DNA from: Methylophaga sp. | GTDB taxonomy: Bacteria; Pseudomonadota; Gammaproteobacteria; Nitrosococcales; Methylophagaceae | NCBI RefSeq assembly: GCF_009711715.1 | Contig: NZ_VENF01000011.1 | Span: 186,001 to 250,000, forward strand | Reading direction: 5' to 3' | DNA: 64,000 nt | Part shown: piece by piece, positions 10,273 through 19,466 of the stretch | Position numbering within the stretch: position 1 is the first letter of the stretch | Layout of the letters: each line of letters starts with the position of its first letter | Made by a program: the position numbers and the translations under genes | The notes under the pieces: model-generated | Told to the model about the DNA's origin: nothing | Database searches by the model: none | The model's input: the letters and a program-made list of their open reading frames with translations, nothing else

Positions 10273-11355
10273 CTAATCGTTTTTAATTACAATATTGGGG
10301 AAGGCACTGGCATAATCCTTACCCTGCATTGCAAGGCGAGCGGCCAGGCGACGGGCAATATTGCGATAGGCCATGGCAATATCACCTTCCGGGTCTGTCA
10401 CCACGCTCGGTTGGCCGCCATCGGCATCTTCACGGATGCGGATATTCAACGGCAGACTGCCGAGCAGATTAATGCCGTACTGATCCGCCATGCTCTGACC
10501 ACCACCGCTGCCGAAGATATGCTCTTCATGCCCACACTGGCTGCAGATATGAGTGCTCATATTCTCGATCACGCCCAGTACCGGTACTTTGACCTTTTCA
10601 AACATCTTGTAGGCCTTACGGGCATCGAGCAGTGAAATATCCTGTGGCGTGGTGATAATAACAGCACCGCTGACCGGGACTTTCTGTGACAGCGTCAGCT
10701 GGATATCGCCGGTACCCGGCGGCAGGTCAATCACCAGGTAATCAAGCTGTTTCCAGTTGGTATCACCCAGCATTTGTTGCAGCGCCTGGGTCACCATCGG
10801 GCCACGCCAGATCATCGGTTCTTCTTCATCTATCAGAAAGCCAATCGACATGCTTTGCACGCCATAACTTTCGATCGGCTCAATGGTTTTACCATCATTG
10901 GACTCAGGACGTTTGGTCGTACCCAGCATCCTGGGTTGGCTGGGACCGTAGATGTCGGCATCCAGCACCCCAACACTGGCGCCCTCTGCTGCCAGGGCCA
11001 GAGCCAGATTAACGGCTGTGGTGGATTTGCCGACGCCACCCTTGCCGGAGGCGACAGCAATAATGTTTTTGACATTTTCCAGCGCCGGAACACCCTGCTG
11101 GACTTTATGTTTGATGATTTTGCTGATGACAGTCACCTGGGCATTATCGGCCCCAGCCTGGTTCAGTTTGTCCGCGAGCTGTTGTTGCAACTCGGTGGCG
11201 TAACCTTTTACCGGGTAGCCAAGCGTGACAGTGATTTGCTGTTTGTCGCCATCCTGTTCCAGTTTGATAGCAGGTTTGGTTTCGCCGAGTTTGATCTCGG
11301 TGGCGGGGTCCACGAAATCATTGATGATTTCCTGAACTTGGCTTTTGTCTAACAT
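10273..11355 (-). CDS. apbC: Mrp/ApbC iron-sulfur carrier P-loop ATPase
   Basis: A 360-residue Mrp/NBP35-type ATPase that carries and transfers Fe-S clusters to apoproteins. It has an N-terminal MIP18-like (DUF59) domain (about residues 1-85) and a deviant Walker A, ASGKGGVGKST (near residue 105), then DADIYGPSQPRMLG, the switch region DLPPGTGD and the C-terminal cluster-binding CSQCG pair. ATG at 11355 is preceded by AGGAGTGAGGA. The gene lies alone between an upstream terminator at 11464-11491 and the repeat element behind it. Confidence 0.95.
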   Translation of the reverse strand: MLDKSQVQEIINDFVDPATEIKLGETKPAIKLEQDGDKQQITVTLGYPVKGYATELQQQLADKLNQAGADNAQVTVISKIIKHKVQQGVPALENVKNIIAVASGKGGVGKSTTAVNLALALAAEGASVGVLDADIYGPSQPRMLGTTKRPESNDGKTIEPIESYGVQSMSIGFLIDEEEPMIWRGPMVTQALQQMLGDTNWKQLDYLVIDLPPGTGDIQLTLSQKVPVSGAVIITTPQDISLLDARKAYKMFEKVKVPVLGVIENMSTHICSQCGHEEHIFGSGGGQSMADQYGINLLGSLPLNIRIREDADGGQPSVVTDPEGDIAMAYRNIARRLAARLAMQGKDYASAFPNIVIKND

Positions 11356-11463
11356 TCCTCACTCCTGTCTGTTCAGTGCGTGCACTGTAAATACGTGTTA
11401 ACGCTATTTTAACGGTTGGCAACGACTGCTTCATCCATACAGCTATTGTGGTTTTGCAGCGGG

Positions 11464-11491
11464 CAAAAAAAACGCCATCAATGATGGCGTT
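11464..11491 (-). terminator. Intrinsic terminator after the nitrilase gene
   Basis: A perfect hairpin (stem AACGCCATCA with its complement, 11471-11491) is followed on the minus strand by eight or more T. It lies 15 bases after the nitrilase stop and ends the polyamine-region transcript before apbC. Confidence 0.92.
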
Positions 11492-11505
11492 TCGGCTCTT
11501 AATAA

Positions 11506-12381
11506 CTAGTTGGGGCCCCGAAGTTTGTTTTGCAAGGGCCAGTCGCGATAATTAAAGACCTGGCCGGCCTGACGCACGCGGGCGATTTCTGTCAGATCCA
11601 GATCGGCATAAACCCACTGTGCCGTTTCAGCACTGCCTTCTGCCAGAATACCGTTATCCGGGAAGCCATAATCGACCGGTGTGTAGACGCTGGCACGACC
11701 GGTATTAAAATCCACAGCCTCTGACCACTCGGCATTGCCAAAAGTCGGCGATTGCAGCACATAACACTGATTCTCCAGCGCCCGTGCCTGACAACCGATG
11801 CGGACCCGGTAAAAGCCTGCCTGGGTATCGGTGCAGCTGGGGGCCAGAATCACATCGGCGCCCGCCTCAACCTGCTGATGGGCAATCAACGGAAACTCGG
11901 TGTCATAGCAGATATTAATGCCGATGCGACCCACATCGGTGTCGATCACTTTAATGTCAGTGCCTGCATGAATCAGCCACTGCTCATTTTCAAAGCGGGT
12001 CATAATCAGTTTGTCCTGATAGCCAATCAGTCCTTCAACACCGTAAAGATTCGCGCGGTTACGGAAGCTGCCATCTTCCTGCAGCACCGGGAAGGTACTG
12101 GCCAGCACCATCACATCAAACTGACGCGCCAATTCCGTATATAAAGCTTCGTAATCCTGATAGACGTCCTGCATCGCATGCAACTGCTTGCCCAGATCTT
12201 TGTAGATCTCCTCACCAAATAGAGATGCCAGTTCCATACTGCCATATTCAGGGAATACCAGCAGCTTGGCATCGTGTGATGCGGCCTGCTTAACCCAGTG
12301 AGTGAGTTTGGTTTCAAACTCGCTCCATTGGTTGAAATAGCCAATATCGTACTGTGCGACCGCTGCTTTTAGCTTACTCAT
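11506..12381 (-). CDS. Nitrilase-superfamily carbon-nitrogen hydrolase
   Basis: A 291-residue amidase of the nitrilase superfamily, which cleaves C-N bonds by a Glu-Lys-Cys triad. The triad is visible as the glutamate in VFPEYGSME (near residue 44), the lysine in QDKLIMTRF (near 125) and the cysteine in INICYDTEFP (near 160). The substrate is unknown. Its ATG overlaps the TAA of the preceding GNAT gene by one base (TAATG), and GNAT/nitrilase pairs are known both adjacent and fused in other bacteria, so the two probably act on one metabolite. Position at the end of a polyamine gene block suggests an N-acyl or carbamoyl amine, by inference only. Confidence 0.88.
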   Translation of the reverse strand: MSKLKAAVAQYDIGYFNQWSEFETKLTHWVKQAASHDAKLLVFPEYGSMELASLFGEEIYKDLGKQLHAMQDVYQDYEALYTELARQFDVMVLASTFPVLQEDGSFRNRANLYGVEGLIGYQDKLIMTRFENEQWLIHAGTDIKVIDTDVGRIGINICYDTEFPLIAHQQVEAGADVILAPSCTDTQAGFYRVRIGCQARALENQCYVLQSPTFGNAEWSEAVDFNTGRASVYTPVDYGFPDNGILAEGSAETAQWVYADLDLTEIARVRQAGQVFNYRDWPLQNKLRGPN

Positions 12382-12968
12382 TAAATTTTCTTCATCCAGA
12401 AAGTCATCGGCTTGGGCGATTCTGTGTCCTCATCCAGCTCTTTCCAGCTGAAGGTCGTATTGAGATCGTTATATTTCTCATAACCCCGCTTACGCCAGAA
12501 ATTATCCAGCGGCACATAATCTGCCGGACGACGTGGGTGATTGTCAGGACGCTGTACGCCACAGAAGCAACTGTAGTCAAAGCCGCCGACTTGCTGGGCG
12601 TGTTCCTCACGATGTTCAAAAAAAGCGACACCGGCACCCTGACCACGATACTCAGGCAAGAGCACCGATTCACCGCAGTAGAAAATCCTGTCGACATCAT
12701 AGCCGGCGTCAATAAACGGGGCCTTCACCTCATCGGTTTCGTGCTTAAGCGGAATACCGGTCGACGCACCCACCACCTTGTCACCATCAAAAGCCAGCAC
12801 AATCACGCTGTCGGGGGCTTCGATATAGGTTTTCAGGTATTTTTCTTCATAGGCCAGATCGCCATCATAAAGATAGGGCCAGTCACGAAATACCTGAATG
12901 CGGAGCCTTGCCAGCGCCGGAATATATTGGTTCAGCTTATCGCCGGAGAGTCGTTCCAGTTTCAGCAT
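12381..12968 (-). CDS. GNAT family N-acetyltransferase
   Basis: A 195-residue acetyltransferase with the GNAT acetyl-CoA loop visible as VLLPEYRGQGAGVAFFEHRE (near residue 105). N-terminal motif elements are IQVFRDWPYLYDGDL and DKVVGASTG. I chose ATG 12968 (MLKLERLSG), which has GGA about 8 bases upstream; ATG 12986 would add six residues. It is translationally coupled to the nitrilase gene (TAATG) and follows the NTF2-like gene. The acceptor is not evident; an amine related to the neighbouring polyamine pathway is an attractive guess. Confidence 0.85.
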   Translation of the reverse strand: MLKLERLSGDKLNQYIPALARLRIQVFRDWPYLYDGDLAYEEKYLKTYIEAPDSVIVLAFDGDKVVGASTGIPLKHETDEVKAPFIDAGYDVDRIFYCGESVLLPEYRGQGAGVAFFEHREEHAQQVGGFDYSCFCGVQRPDNHPRRPADYVPLDNFWRKRGYEKYNDLNTTFSWKELDEDTESPKPMTFWMKKI

Positions 12969-13041
12969 AAATTTTCCAATCTTCATTTCAAGCGGTAGTG
13001 CCTTTCCCGTCTTCACTGACGAAAAAGGCACTGCAGCAGAT

Positions 13042-13449
13042 TTAACCTGCGACCTGCGCGATCCAATCTTCCAGGTTGTAGTAGTTGGTGATGCGGGCAA
13101 CTTTACCGTCACGAATCACAAAGAAAGCACCGGCAGGCAGACGGTAAGTCTGACCAGCTGCTTCCGGCAGACCTTCGTCGGTTGACAGGTATTCACCCAG
13201 CACAGTGAACTCAACCGCAGCACGATCGCCCTCATCGTTGGTGGTGATAGAGATATCAACGATTTGCTCTTTGTAATGCGCGTTCATGCGATCCATGAAC
13301 TTGGAAAAGGCTTCCTTACCCACTTCACGGCCACTTTGGTTGACATCATGGATCACGTCATCAGTCAGCATCGCCAGAAAGGCATCCATATCCTGACGGT
13401 TGAAAGCATCGTAGTAGTCTTGCAGCAGTTTTACAGTGGCTTGGTTCAT
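13042..13449 (-). CDS. NTF2-like / SnoaL-type protein
   Basis: A 135-residue cone-shaped NTF2-like protein of the ketosteroid-isomerase-related group: helix YYDAFNRQDMDAFLAMLTDD, then VGKEAFSKFMDRM, AAVEFTVLGEY and a C-terminal sheet ending ITNYYNLEDWIAQV. Such proteins bind small hydrophobic ligands or serve as enzymes; nothing here fixes the role. ATG 13449 has GGGA 8 bases upstream; a TTG two codons earlier is less likely. It precedes the GNAT gene by about 70 bases. Confidence 0.85.
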   Translation of the reverse strand: MNQATVKLLQDYYDAFNRQDMDAFLAMLTDDVIHDVNQSGREVGKEAFSKFMDRMNAHYKEQIVDISITTNDEGDRAAVEFTVLGEYLSTDEGLPEAAGQTYRLPAGAFFVIRDGKVARITNYYNLEDWIAQVAG

Positions 13450-13537
13450 GGTCAAAATCCCAAAGAGAAAAAACGGCGGATTTTAGCTCGTAAATGCTTC
13501 AATGAAAAGCATAAATTTTGTTTAAGGCCATTTGCTT

Positions 13538-13707
13538 AACCACAGAGATACAGAGGGCACGGAGATAATCAGACTGCAGGTGCATACCAGGGGGCAGAAG
13601 CCGGGGCATCTGGAACATCCCCCCGATCCGGGACTGGATTGCTCCGGCTTTGGACCTCGCAATGACTCGCTTAATTATTCCTCTGCGGTCTCCGTGCCTC
13701 TGTGGTT
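13538..13707. repeat. Inverted-repeat element A (ACCACAGAG family)
   Basis: The ends are AACCACAGAGATACAGAGG (left, 13538) and its imperfect complement ending GCCTCTGTGGTT (right, 13707). Inside is a core 13632-13666, GACTGGATTGCTCCGGCTT followed by CCTCGCAATGAC, nearly identical to the core of element B at 15861-15895. It occupies the gap between speB and the NTF2-like gene. No ORF. Confidence 0.8.
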
Positions 13708-13721
13708 GCTTTATGAGAAAG

Positions 13722-14594
13722 CTAGCGTTGATTGCGCTGCACGATGCCCATCAGTTTGTAAGTCAGCATCGAAGCGGCAAAATCATAGGCATGGAACCCC
13801 TCGATTGGCGCAAATTCCATCACATCAAAACCGATGATTTCACGTTGTTTGGCAACCGACTCGAACAGGTTCAGTGTCTGATACCAGCCAAGGCCACCCG
13901 GGACCGGCGTACCGGTGGATGGAAACACGGACGGATCCAGGCCATCGATATCGACCGTGAAAAAGACTTTCTGCGGAAAGTCATCCGGTAGCGTGATGTG
14001 CTGAATATTGTTCTGAACCAGCTCATCCGCGTCTTTAAAATGCACCCCAAACTCTTCGCGAAAGCCCATTTCCTCTTCGCAGAAAGCGCGGATGCCGAGC
14101 TGGTAAAGTGGAATACCCATATCGACAACGCGCTTCATCACCGAGGCATGACTCAGTAAATCGCCTTCGTAGGCCTGGCGCAAGTCGGCATGCGCATCGA
14201 TCTGAACGACACCGAAATCAGTTAATCCGGCGTCCACCAGGCCTTTAATCACACCATAAGTAACAGTATGTTCGCCGCCCAGAACCACCGGCAATGCCCC
14301 CTGGCGAACAATGTTAGCGGTGGCACCAGCGATATTGTCGATAACCTGCCCGGCATCGACACTGCAGTCAACGGGCTCACAGGTATAAATACCGGCATCA
14401 CAGGGTTTGCTGTAACCATCCCACTGTTCCAGTTGCCATGACGCATCCAGAATTGAAGACGGCCCCAGACCGGTACCGCCACCGTAAGATACCGTTTTTT
14501 CAAACGGCACCGGCAACACGTGAAACATCGCCTTGTCCGGTGCCGGCTGATCGATTTCCGAACCGAGGAAAATGGGATATTCGAGTTGTTTCAT
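13722..14594 (-). CDS. speB: Agmatinase (ureohydrolase family)
   Basis: Hydrolyses agmatine to putrescine and urea; a binuclear Mn enzyme of the arginase/agmatinase family, 290 residues. Metal ligands are visible in GGEHTVTYG, DAHADLR and DIDGLDPSVFP. ATG 14594 (MKQLEYPIF) lies one base after the nspC stop; an in-frame start at 14699 would run deep into nspC. The speA and carboxyspermidine genes directly upstream make agmatine the most likely substrate. Other ureohydrolase substrates (guanidinobutyrate, formimidoylglutamate) cannot be excluded from sequence alone. Confidence 0.92.
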   Translation of the reverse strand: MKQLEYPIFLGSEIDQPAPDKAMFHVLPVPFEKTVSYGGGTGLGPSSILDASWQLEQWDGYSKPCDAGIYTCEPVDCSVDAGQVIDNIAGATANIVRQGALPVVLGGEHTVTYGVIKGLVDAGLTDFGVVQIDAHADLRQAYEGDLLSHASVMKRVVDMGIPLYQLGIRAFCEEEMGFREEFGVHFKDADELVQNNIQHITLPDDFPQKVFFTVDIDGLDPSVFPSTGTPVPGGLGWYQTLNLFESVAKQREIIGFDVMEFAPIEGFHAYDFAASMLTYKLMGIVQRNQR

Positions 14595-14595
14595 T

Positions 14596-15762
14596 TCAGG
14601 ACAACCTGTGTTTAAAGTCTTGATAGCCAAATTGTTTGACCACTCGCAGCGCATCCGTTTCCGAGTTCCAGATCGCGATGGCCGGTAATTTGGTGCCATT
14701 GAAAGTAGTGGTTTTGACCATGGTGTAGTGGCTCATATCTTCAAACACCAGTCGTTGCCCGATTTTCAGAGGCTCAGGAAAGCTATAGTCACCAATCACA
14801 TCACCGGCGAGACAGGTAAGACCGCCAAGGCGATAAGTATGTTCAAATTCATCAGCTTCACCGGCGCCGGTGATATCCGGACGATAAGGCATTTCCAGCG
14901 TGTCAGGCATATGACAGGTGGCCGAAGTATCCAGAATCGCCTGGTTGAGTTGATTCCAGGTAATATCCAGTACTTCACAGCTCAATATCCCGGTGCCGAT
15001 CGCCATCGCCTCGCCCGGTTCCATATAGACCTCGACATCGTGACGTTGTTTAAATGCCTGGACCAGATCGACCAGCCCATTGATATCGTACCCATCAGCC
15101 GTAATGTGATGACCACCGCCAAAGTTAATCCACTGCATTTTGGGCAGCAAATGCCCGAATTTGTCTTCAACTGCGGCGACGGTTCTGGCCAGGGGGTCAA
15201 AGCCCTGTTCGCAGAGCGTATGGAAATGCAGGCCAGTGATACCCTCCAGCGCCGCCTCATCCAGCTGCGACAGTGGAATGCCCAGACGCGAGCCCGGTGA
15301 GCATGGGTCGTAAATCGGCACCGTGCCTTCCGAATGTTCCGGGTTGATTCGCAGCCCGAAATGAAGCTCAGGCCGTTTTTCCCTCGCCGCCAGACATTGC
15401 TCACGAAACCGCAGCCACTGACCGCAGGAATTGAACACAATGTGATGCGCAAAAGTCAGCAGTTCATCAATATCAGCCTGGCTGAAAGCCGCAGCAAAGG
15501 CATGCACTTCACCACCGTATTCTTCATAACCGAGCCGCGCTTCATGCAAGCCACTGGCGCAGGTACCGCTCAGATATTTGCCGGTCAAATCGCCCAGCGA
15601 CCACATGGAAAAGGCCTTAAGCGCTCCCAATACTTTGGCCCCGCTGGCCTCGGCGACTTCGCTCAGAATCCGCAGGTTGCGCTCAACCGCGACTTCATCG
15701 ACCACAAAACATGGCGATGGCAGGCGTGACAGATCCAGCTTGGAAAAATCGGTGAATTGCAT
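14596..15762 (-). CDS. nspC: Carboxynorspermidine/carboxyspermidine decarboxylase NspC
   Basis: A PLP-dependent decarboxylase of the alanine-racemase fold that removes CO2 from carboxy(nor)spermidine to give (nor)spermidine. The 388-residue protein has the PLP lysine in LGALKAFSMWSL (near residue 49), the FGGGHHIT glycine motif, MEPGEA and the C-terminal TCHMPD and GLTCLAGDVIGDY blocks seen in this family rather than in ornithine decarboxylase. Its ribosome site (AGG, 8 bases upstream) lies just inside the gap left by repeat element B. One base separates it from speB. Confidence 0.93.
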   Translation of the reverse strand: MQFTDFSKLDLSRLPSPCFVVDEVAVERNLRILSEVAEASGAKVLGALKAFSMWSLGDLTGKYLSGTCASGLHEARLGYEEYGGEVHAFAAAFSQADIDELLTFAHHIVFNSCGQWLRFREQCLAAREKRPELHFGLRINPEHSEGTVPIYDPCSPGSRLGIPLSQLDEAALEGITGLHFHTLCEQGFDPLARTVAAVEDKFGHLLPKMQWINFGGGHHITADGYDINGLVDLVQAFKQRHDVEVYMEPGEAMAIGTGILSCEVLDITWNQLNQAILDTSATCHMPDTLEMPYRPDITGAGEADEFEHTYRLGGLTCLAGDVIGDYSFPEPLKIGQRLVFEDMSHYTMVKTTTFNGTKLPAIAIWNSETDALRVVKQFGYQDFKHRLS

Positions 15763-15776
15763 TGATTAACCTAATT

Positions 15777-15930
<154 letters not shown>

Positions 15931-15933
15931 GTA

Positions 15934-17130
15934 TTAATCCAGATTGAAATTATCCAGTTCAACCACCTGCCAGGGCAGGCCGTATTTGTTCATATCTTCC
16001 ATGAACGGATCCGGATCGAACTGTTCCATATTCCAGACACCCGGCTGTTTCCACTTGCCTTCCAGAATCATTTTGGCACCAATCATGGCCGGTACACCGG
16101 TGGTATAGGAAATCGCCTGTGACTGGACTTCTTTGTAGCAGTCCTGGTGATCCTTGATGTTGTAGACGTAGACGATTTTTTCCTTGCCGTCTTTGATGCC
16201 TTTGACCACGCAACCGATACAGGTTTTGCCCTTGGTACGCGGCCCCAGCGTTGACGGATCCGGCAGCAAGGCTTTGAGGAACTGAATCGGCACGATTTGC
16301 TGGCCCTGGAATTCCACAGGCTCGATGCCGGTCATGCCGACATTGCCCAGCACTTCCAGATGCTTGAGATAGTTATCACCGAAGCTCATCCAGAACTGGG
16401 CCCGTTTCAGGGTCGGGAAATGCTTGACCAGCGATTCCAGCTCTTCGTGATACATGCGATAGATATTGTAGGTACCAACTTCATCCGGGCAGGTGAAGCT
16501 TGCCTTTTTCGACATCGCCGGCGTGGTCACGAACTCGCCGCCTTCCCAGTGACGGCATTCGGCCGTGACTTCACGGATATTGATTTCCGGGTTGAAGTTG
16601 GTGGCAAACGGATAGCCATGATCACCGCCGTTGACGTCGATGATGTCCAGTTCATGAATTTCATCGAAGTAATGTTTGGCTATCCAGGTCGTGAACACAT
16701 TGGTCGCACCTGGATCAAAGCCACTACCAAGCAACGCGGTCAGGCCGGCCTGTTTGAATTTGTCGTGATAGGCCCACTGCCACTTGTATTCAAACTTGGC
16801 GGTGTCCAATGGCTCGTAGTTGGCGGTGTCAAGATAATCGATACCGGCAGCCAGACAGGCATCCATAATGCTCAGGTCCTGATAGGGCAGCGCGACATTG
16901 ATCACCAGATCCGGCTGTTCCTGCTCCAGAAAAGCCGTCAGTTCAGCCACATTGTCAGCGTCGATTTTGGCGGTTCTGATCGGCCGGTCCAGTTGCGCTG
17001 CAATCGCTTTGCATTTTTCTTCGGTTCGGCTGGCCAGCACGATTTCCGAAAACACTTCCGGCAGTTGCGCACATTTGTGTGTCACCACACCGCCGACGCC
17101 GCCGGCGCCGATAATCACGACTTTAGACAT
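15934..17130 (-). CDS. Carboxynorspermidine/carboxyspermidine synthase (saccharopine dehydrogenase family)
   Basis: An NADPH-dependent enzyme that condenses a diamine with aspartate semialdehyde to carboxy(nor)spermidine. The 398 residues begin with a Rossmann motif, VVIIGAGGVGGVVTHKC, followed by ALPYQDLSIMDACLAAGIDY and GFDPGATNVF, typical of this saccharopine-dehydrogenase-like branch. Pairing with nspC identifies the role. With SpeA and SpeB the block would convert arginine to putrescine and then spermidine without S-adenosylmethionine decarboxylase. The downstream neighbour nspC is separated by repeat element B. Confidence 0.92.
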   Translation of the reverse strand: MSKVVIIGAGGVGGVVTHKCAQLPEVFSEIVLASRTEEKCKAIAAQLDRPIRTAKIDADNVAELTAFLEQEQPDLVINVALPYQDLSIMDACLAAGIDYLDTANYEPLDTAKFEYKWQWAYHDKFKQAGLTALLGSGFDPGATNVFTTWIAKHYFDEIHELDIIDVNGGDHGYPFATNFNPEINIREVTAECRHWEGGEFVTTPAMSKKASFTCPDEVGTYNIYRMYHEELESLVKHFPTLKRAQFWMSFGDNYLKHLEVLGNVGMTGIEPVEFQGQQIVPIQFLKALLPDPSTLGPRTKGKTCIGCVVKGIKDGKEKIVYVYNIKDHQDCYKEVQSQAISYTTGVPAMIGAKMILEGKWKQPGVWNMEQFDPDPFMEDMNKYGLPWQVVELDNFNLD

Positions 17131-17180
17131 AACAAGAACCTTTCCTTATCTGTTCAACTATTCGGGAAAACCCGAGAATC

Positions 17181-19127
17181 TTAACGTTCGAAGAATGTAT
17201 AACCGTTCATACTGTCACGGAAGGCACGCAACATCTGCTGGCGCATCGGCACTGAAATCCGGCCGTCACGAACCGCCTGTTCTGCAATACGACGGAACTG
17301 TTCATGGATCAGTTTCGGATCATATTCAACGTAGCTCAAGACATCGGCAATGCTATCGCCATGGAACTCACGACGGAAGTCGAAGCTCCCATCTTCATTG
17401 ATGTGGACGCTGACCACATTGGTGTCGCCGAACAGATTGTGCAGATCCCCCAGAGTTTCCTGGTAAGCACCGACCAGAAATACACTGACGTAGTATTCCT
17501 CGCCTTCTTTTAATGGATGCAGCGGTAAAGTTTTACGTACGCCATCCGGTGAGATGAAATTGTCAATCTTGCCGTCACAGTCACAGGTCATATCGGCCAA
17601 CACCCCATCACGCACGGGCGCTTCATTAAGCCGGTGAATCGGCATAATCGGGAATAGCTGGTCGATGGCCCAGATATCCGGCAGTGACTGGAACAGGCTG
17701 AAGTTACCGTAGTAAATATCTGACATCAGCTCCGGCAAGGATTCCAGTTCCTGCGACACACGTCTGGCTTGCGGCAGCAGATTAGAGATTTTCTCCAGTA
17801 TCGCCAGCATGACATTTTCTGCTAAGGCCCGATCTCGCAGCGTGGCCTGGCCGTGATGGAACAGTTCACGGACTTCATCACGGTAATACAGGGCGTCGTT
17901 ATAGCATTCCTGCAGATGCTCGACCTTGACGTAGTCCATCACGCCGTACAGATTCACAATCAGATCATGACTGTCTTCGGGCGGCTCGGCCGGGATGGGA
18001 CCCGGTTTGTGTTCGCGCACTTCCAGAATATTAAACAGCAGCATCGATGAATAGGCCACCAGGGCACGGCCTGATTCGGAAATAATGATCGGATGCTTAA
18101 TATCGAGTGGGTCCAGGCATTCCTGCAAGGTTTCGACAATGTTGTAGCAATATTCATCGAGACCGTAGTTCATGCTGTGTGTGCTGTTGCTACGGGCGCC
18201 CTCATAATCAACAGCCAGCCCGCCACCGAGGTCGATATAGCCCATCGGTGCGCCCTCTTCGATCAAGCCGGCATAAAAACGACAGGCTTCCATCACACCG
18301 CTGCGGATATTACGGATATTGGGGATCTGTGATCCAAGATGACTGTGCAGCAACTGCAGGCAGTGCAGCATATCGGCCTGCTTAAGCTTTTCTACTACAC
18401 CCAGCAGGGCATTGGTGGACAGGCCGAAAATTGAACGGTCACCACTGTCTTCATTCCAGTGACCTTCGACCATCGAAGCCAGGCGAATTCGTACACCGAT
18501 TAACGGGTCGATACCCAGCGCCCGACTGCGCTCGAGGATGATATCGAGCTCCATCGCGGTTTCCAGCACGAAGAAGCACTTGATCCCCATCTGACGGGCA
18601 TAAAGACCCAGTTCAATGAACTCTTCATCTTTATAGCCGTTACAGATAATCAGGCTGTCATGATCACGCAGTTGCGACAGCGCGATAATCAATTCAGCTT
18701 TGCTGCCGGCTTCCAGTCCATGATGATAACGGCTACCGTAATCAGCAATCTCTTCTATAACGTGGCATTGCTGGTTTACTTTGATCGGGAAAACACCACG
18801 ATAGTGATTCTGGTATCCCGCATCGCTGATGGCTTTTCCGAAGGCTTCATTGATCTGGGTAATGCGCTGGTCCAGCAGGTTTTCGATGCGCAGCACGGCC
18901 GGCATATCAAGACCACGCTCGCGCATCCCGTTGACGATATCAATGATCGGCACCTGTGTCGTTTTCTCGCCGAACGGCACAGAGACAACGGCATTTCCGT
19001 CTTCAGAGACATCAAAATAGTCGCTGCCCCAATCACGCACACCGTATAAACGGGCACTATGTTCGGCACTCCACTCAGCACTCAAGTCCAGGTCTTTGTC
19101 CAGCATTGAGGAGAGGTGGTTTTGCAT
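17181..19127 (-). CDS. speA: Biosynthetic arginine decarboxylase
   Basis: Decarboxylates arginine to agmatine; PLP enzyme of the large (about 630-660 residue) SpeA type, here 648 residues. Seen in order: the PLP lysine in GVFPIKVNQQ (near residue 110), LLHSHLGSQI, the glycine motif YIDLGGGLAVDYEG and the active-site cysteine block MTCDCDGKID near the C-terminal quarter. It is the first gene of the minus-strand polyamine block, 50 bases upstream of the carboxynorspermidine synthase gene. Confidence 0.96.
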   Translation of the reverse strand: MQNHLSSMLDKDLDLSAEWSAEHSARLYGVRDWGSDYFDVSEDGNAVVSVPFGEKTTQVPIIDIVNGMRERGLDMPAVLRIENLLDQRITQINEAFGKAISDAGYQNHYRGVFPIKVNQQCHVIEEIADYGSRYHHGLEAGSKAELIIALSQLRDHDSLIICNGYKDEEFIELGLYARQMGIKCFFVLETAMELDIILERSRALGIDPLIGVRIRLASMVEGHWNEDSGDRSIFGLSTNALLGVVEKLKQADMLHCLQLLHSHLGSQIPNIRNIRSGVMEACRFYAGLIEEGAPMGYIDLGGGLAVDYEGARSNSTHSMNYGLDEYCYNIVETLQECLDPLDIKHPIIISESGRALVAYSSMLLFNILEVREHKPGPIPAEPPEDSHDLIVNLYGVMDYVKVEHLQECYNDALYYRDEVRELFHHGQATLRDRALAENVMLAILEKISNLLPQARRVSQELESLPELMSDIYYGNFSLFQSLPDIWAIDQLFPIMPIHRLNEAPVRDGVLADMTCDCDGKIDNFISPDGVRKTLPLHPLKEGEEYYVSVFLVGAYQETLGDLHNLFGDTNVVSVHINEDGSFDFRREFHGDSIADVLSYVEYDPKLIHEQFRRIAEQAVRDGRISVPMRQQMLRAFRDSMNGYTFFER

Positions 19128-19466
19128 CGGCGGCGTTCCCTAATGGTGATGATTAAAGTGCGCGATTTTCACTACTTTGGCAGGAAAATGCAAAGAATAA
19201 TTACAAAATTACAAATGTCACTTTACAGTAGCATGACCGCGCATACCTAGAGACGGTTCCTGTCAGCCGGGCAATCGACCCATCAGCCCAGCCCGGCAGG
19301 GTGCTTCAGAGACGCCCCCCCCCCTCAATCTAGGGGATAATGTTATGCTGACCAACTGATACTCTAGCGTGTATGTGACCTGATCTGTCAGCGTATTAAA
19401 CAAACGTGATGGAGACTTCTTACAGGTGGGTATTCTGCCCTTAATCAGAGTGATATTTCCAGAACA
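19128..19466. promoter_or_regulatory. Divergent control region between speA and the response regulator
   Basis: A 339-base gap with divergent genes on either side. It holds an inverted GCCGGGC/GCCCGGC pair (about 19266-19296), then a run of ten C (19315-19324), then an AT-richer stretch with TAATG/TATGCT that could serve as a -10 region. No convincing -35 or ORF is seen. Promoters for speA (minus) and the regulator (plus) must lie here. Confidence 0.45.
19315..19324. repeat. C10 homopolymer tract
   Basis: Ten consecutive C, 143 bases upstream of the response-regulator start and outside any gene. Tracts of this length are prone to slipped-strand length changes. A promoter effect is possible but not shown. 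Confidence 0.8.

Noticed and set aside
16297..17184. 295-codon plus-strand ORF
   Set aside because: Antisense to the carboxynorspermidine synthase gene, which matches its family over its full length.
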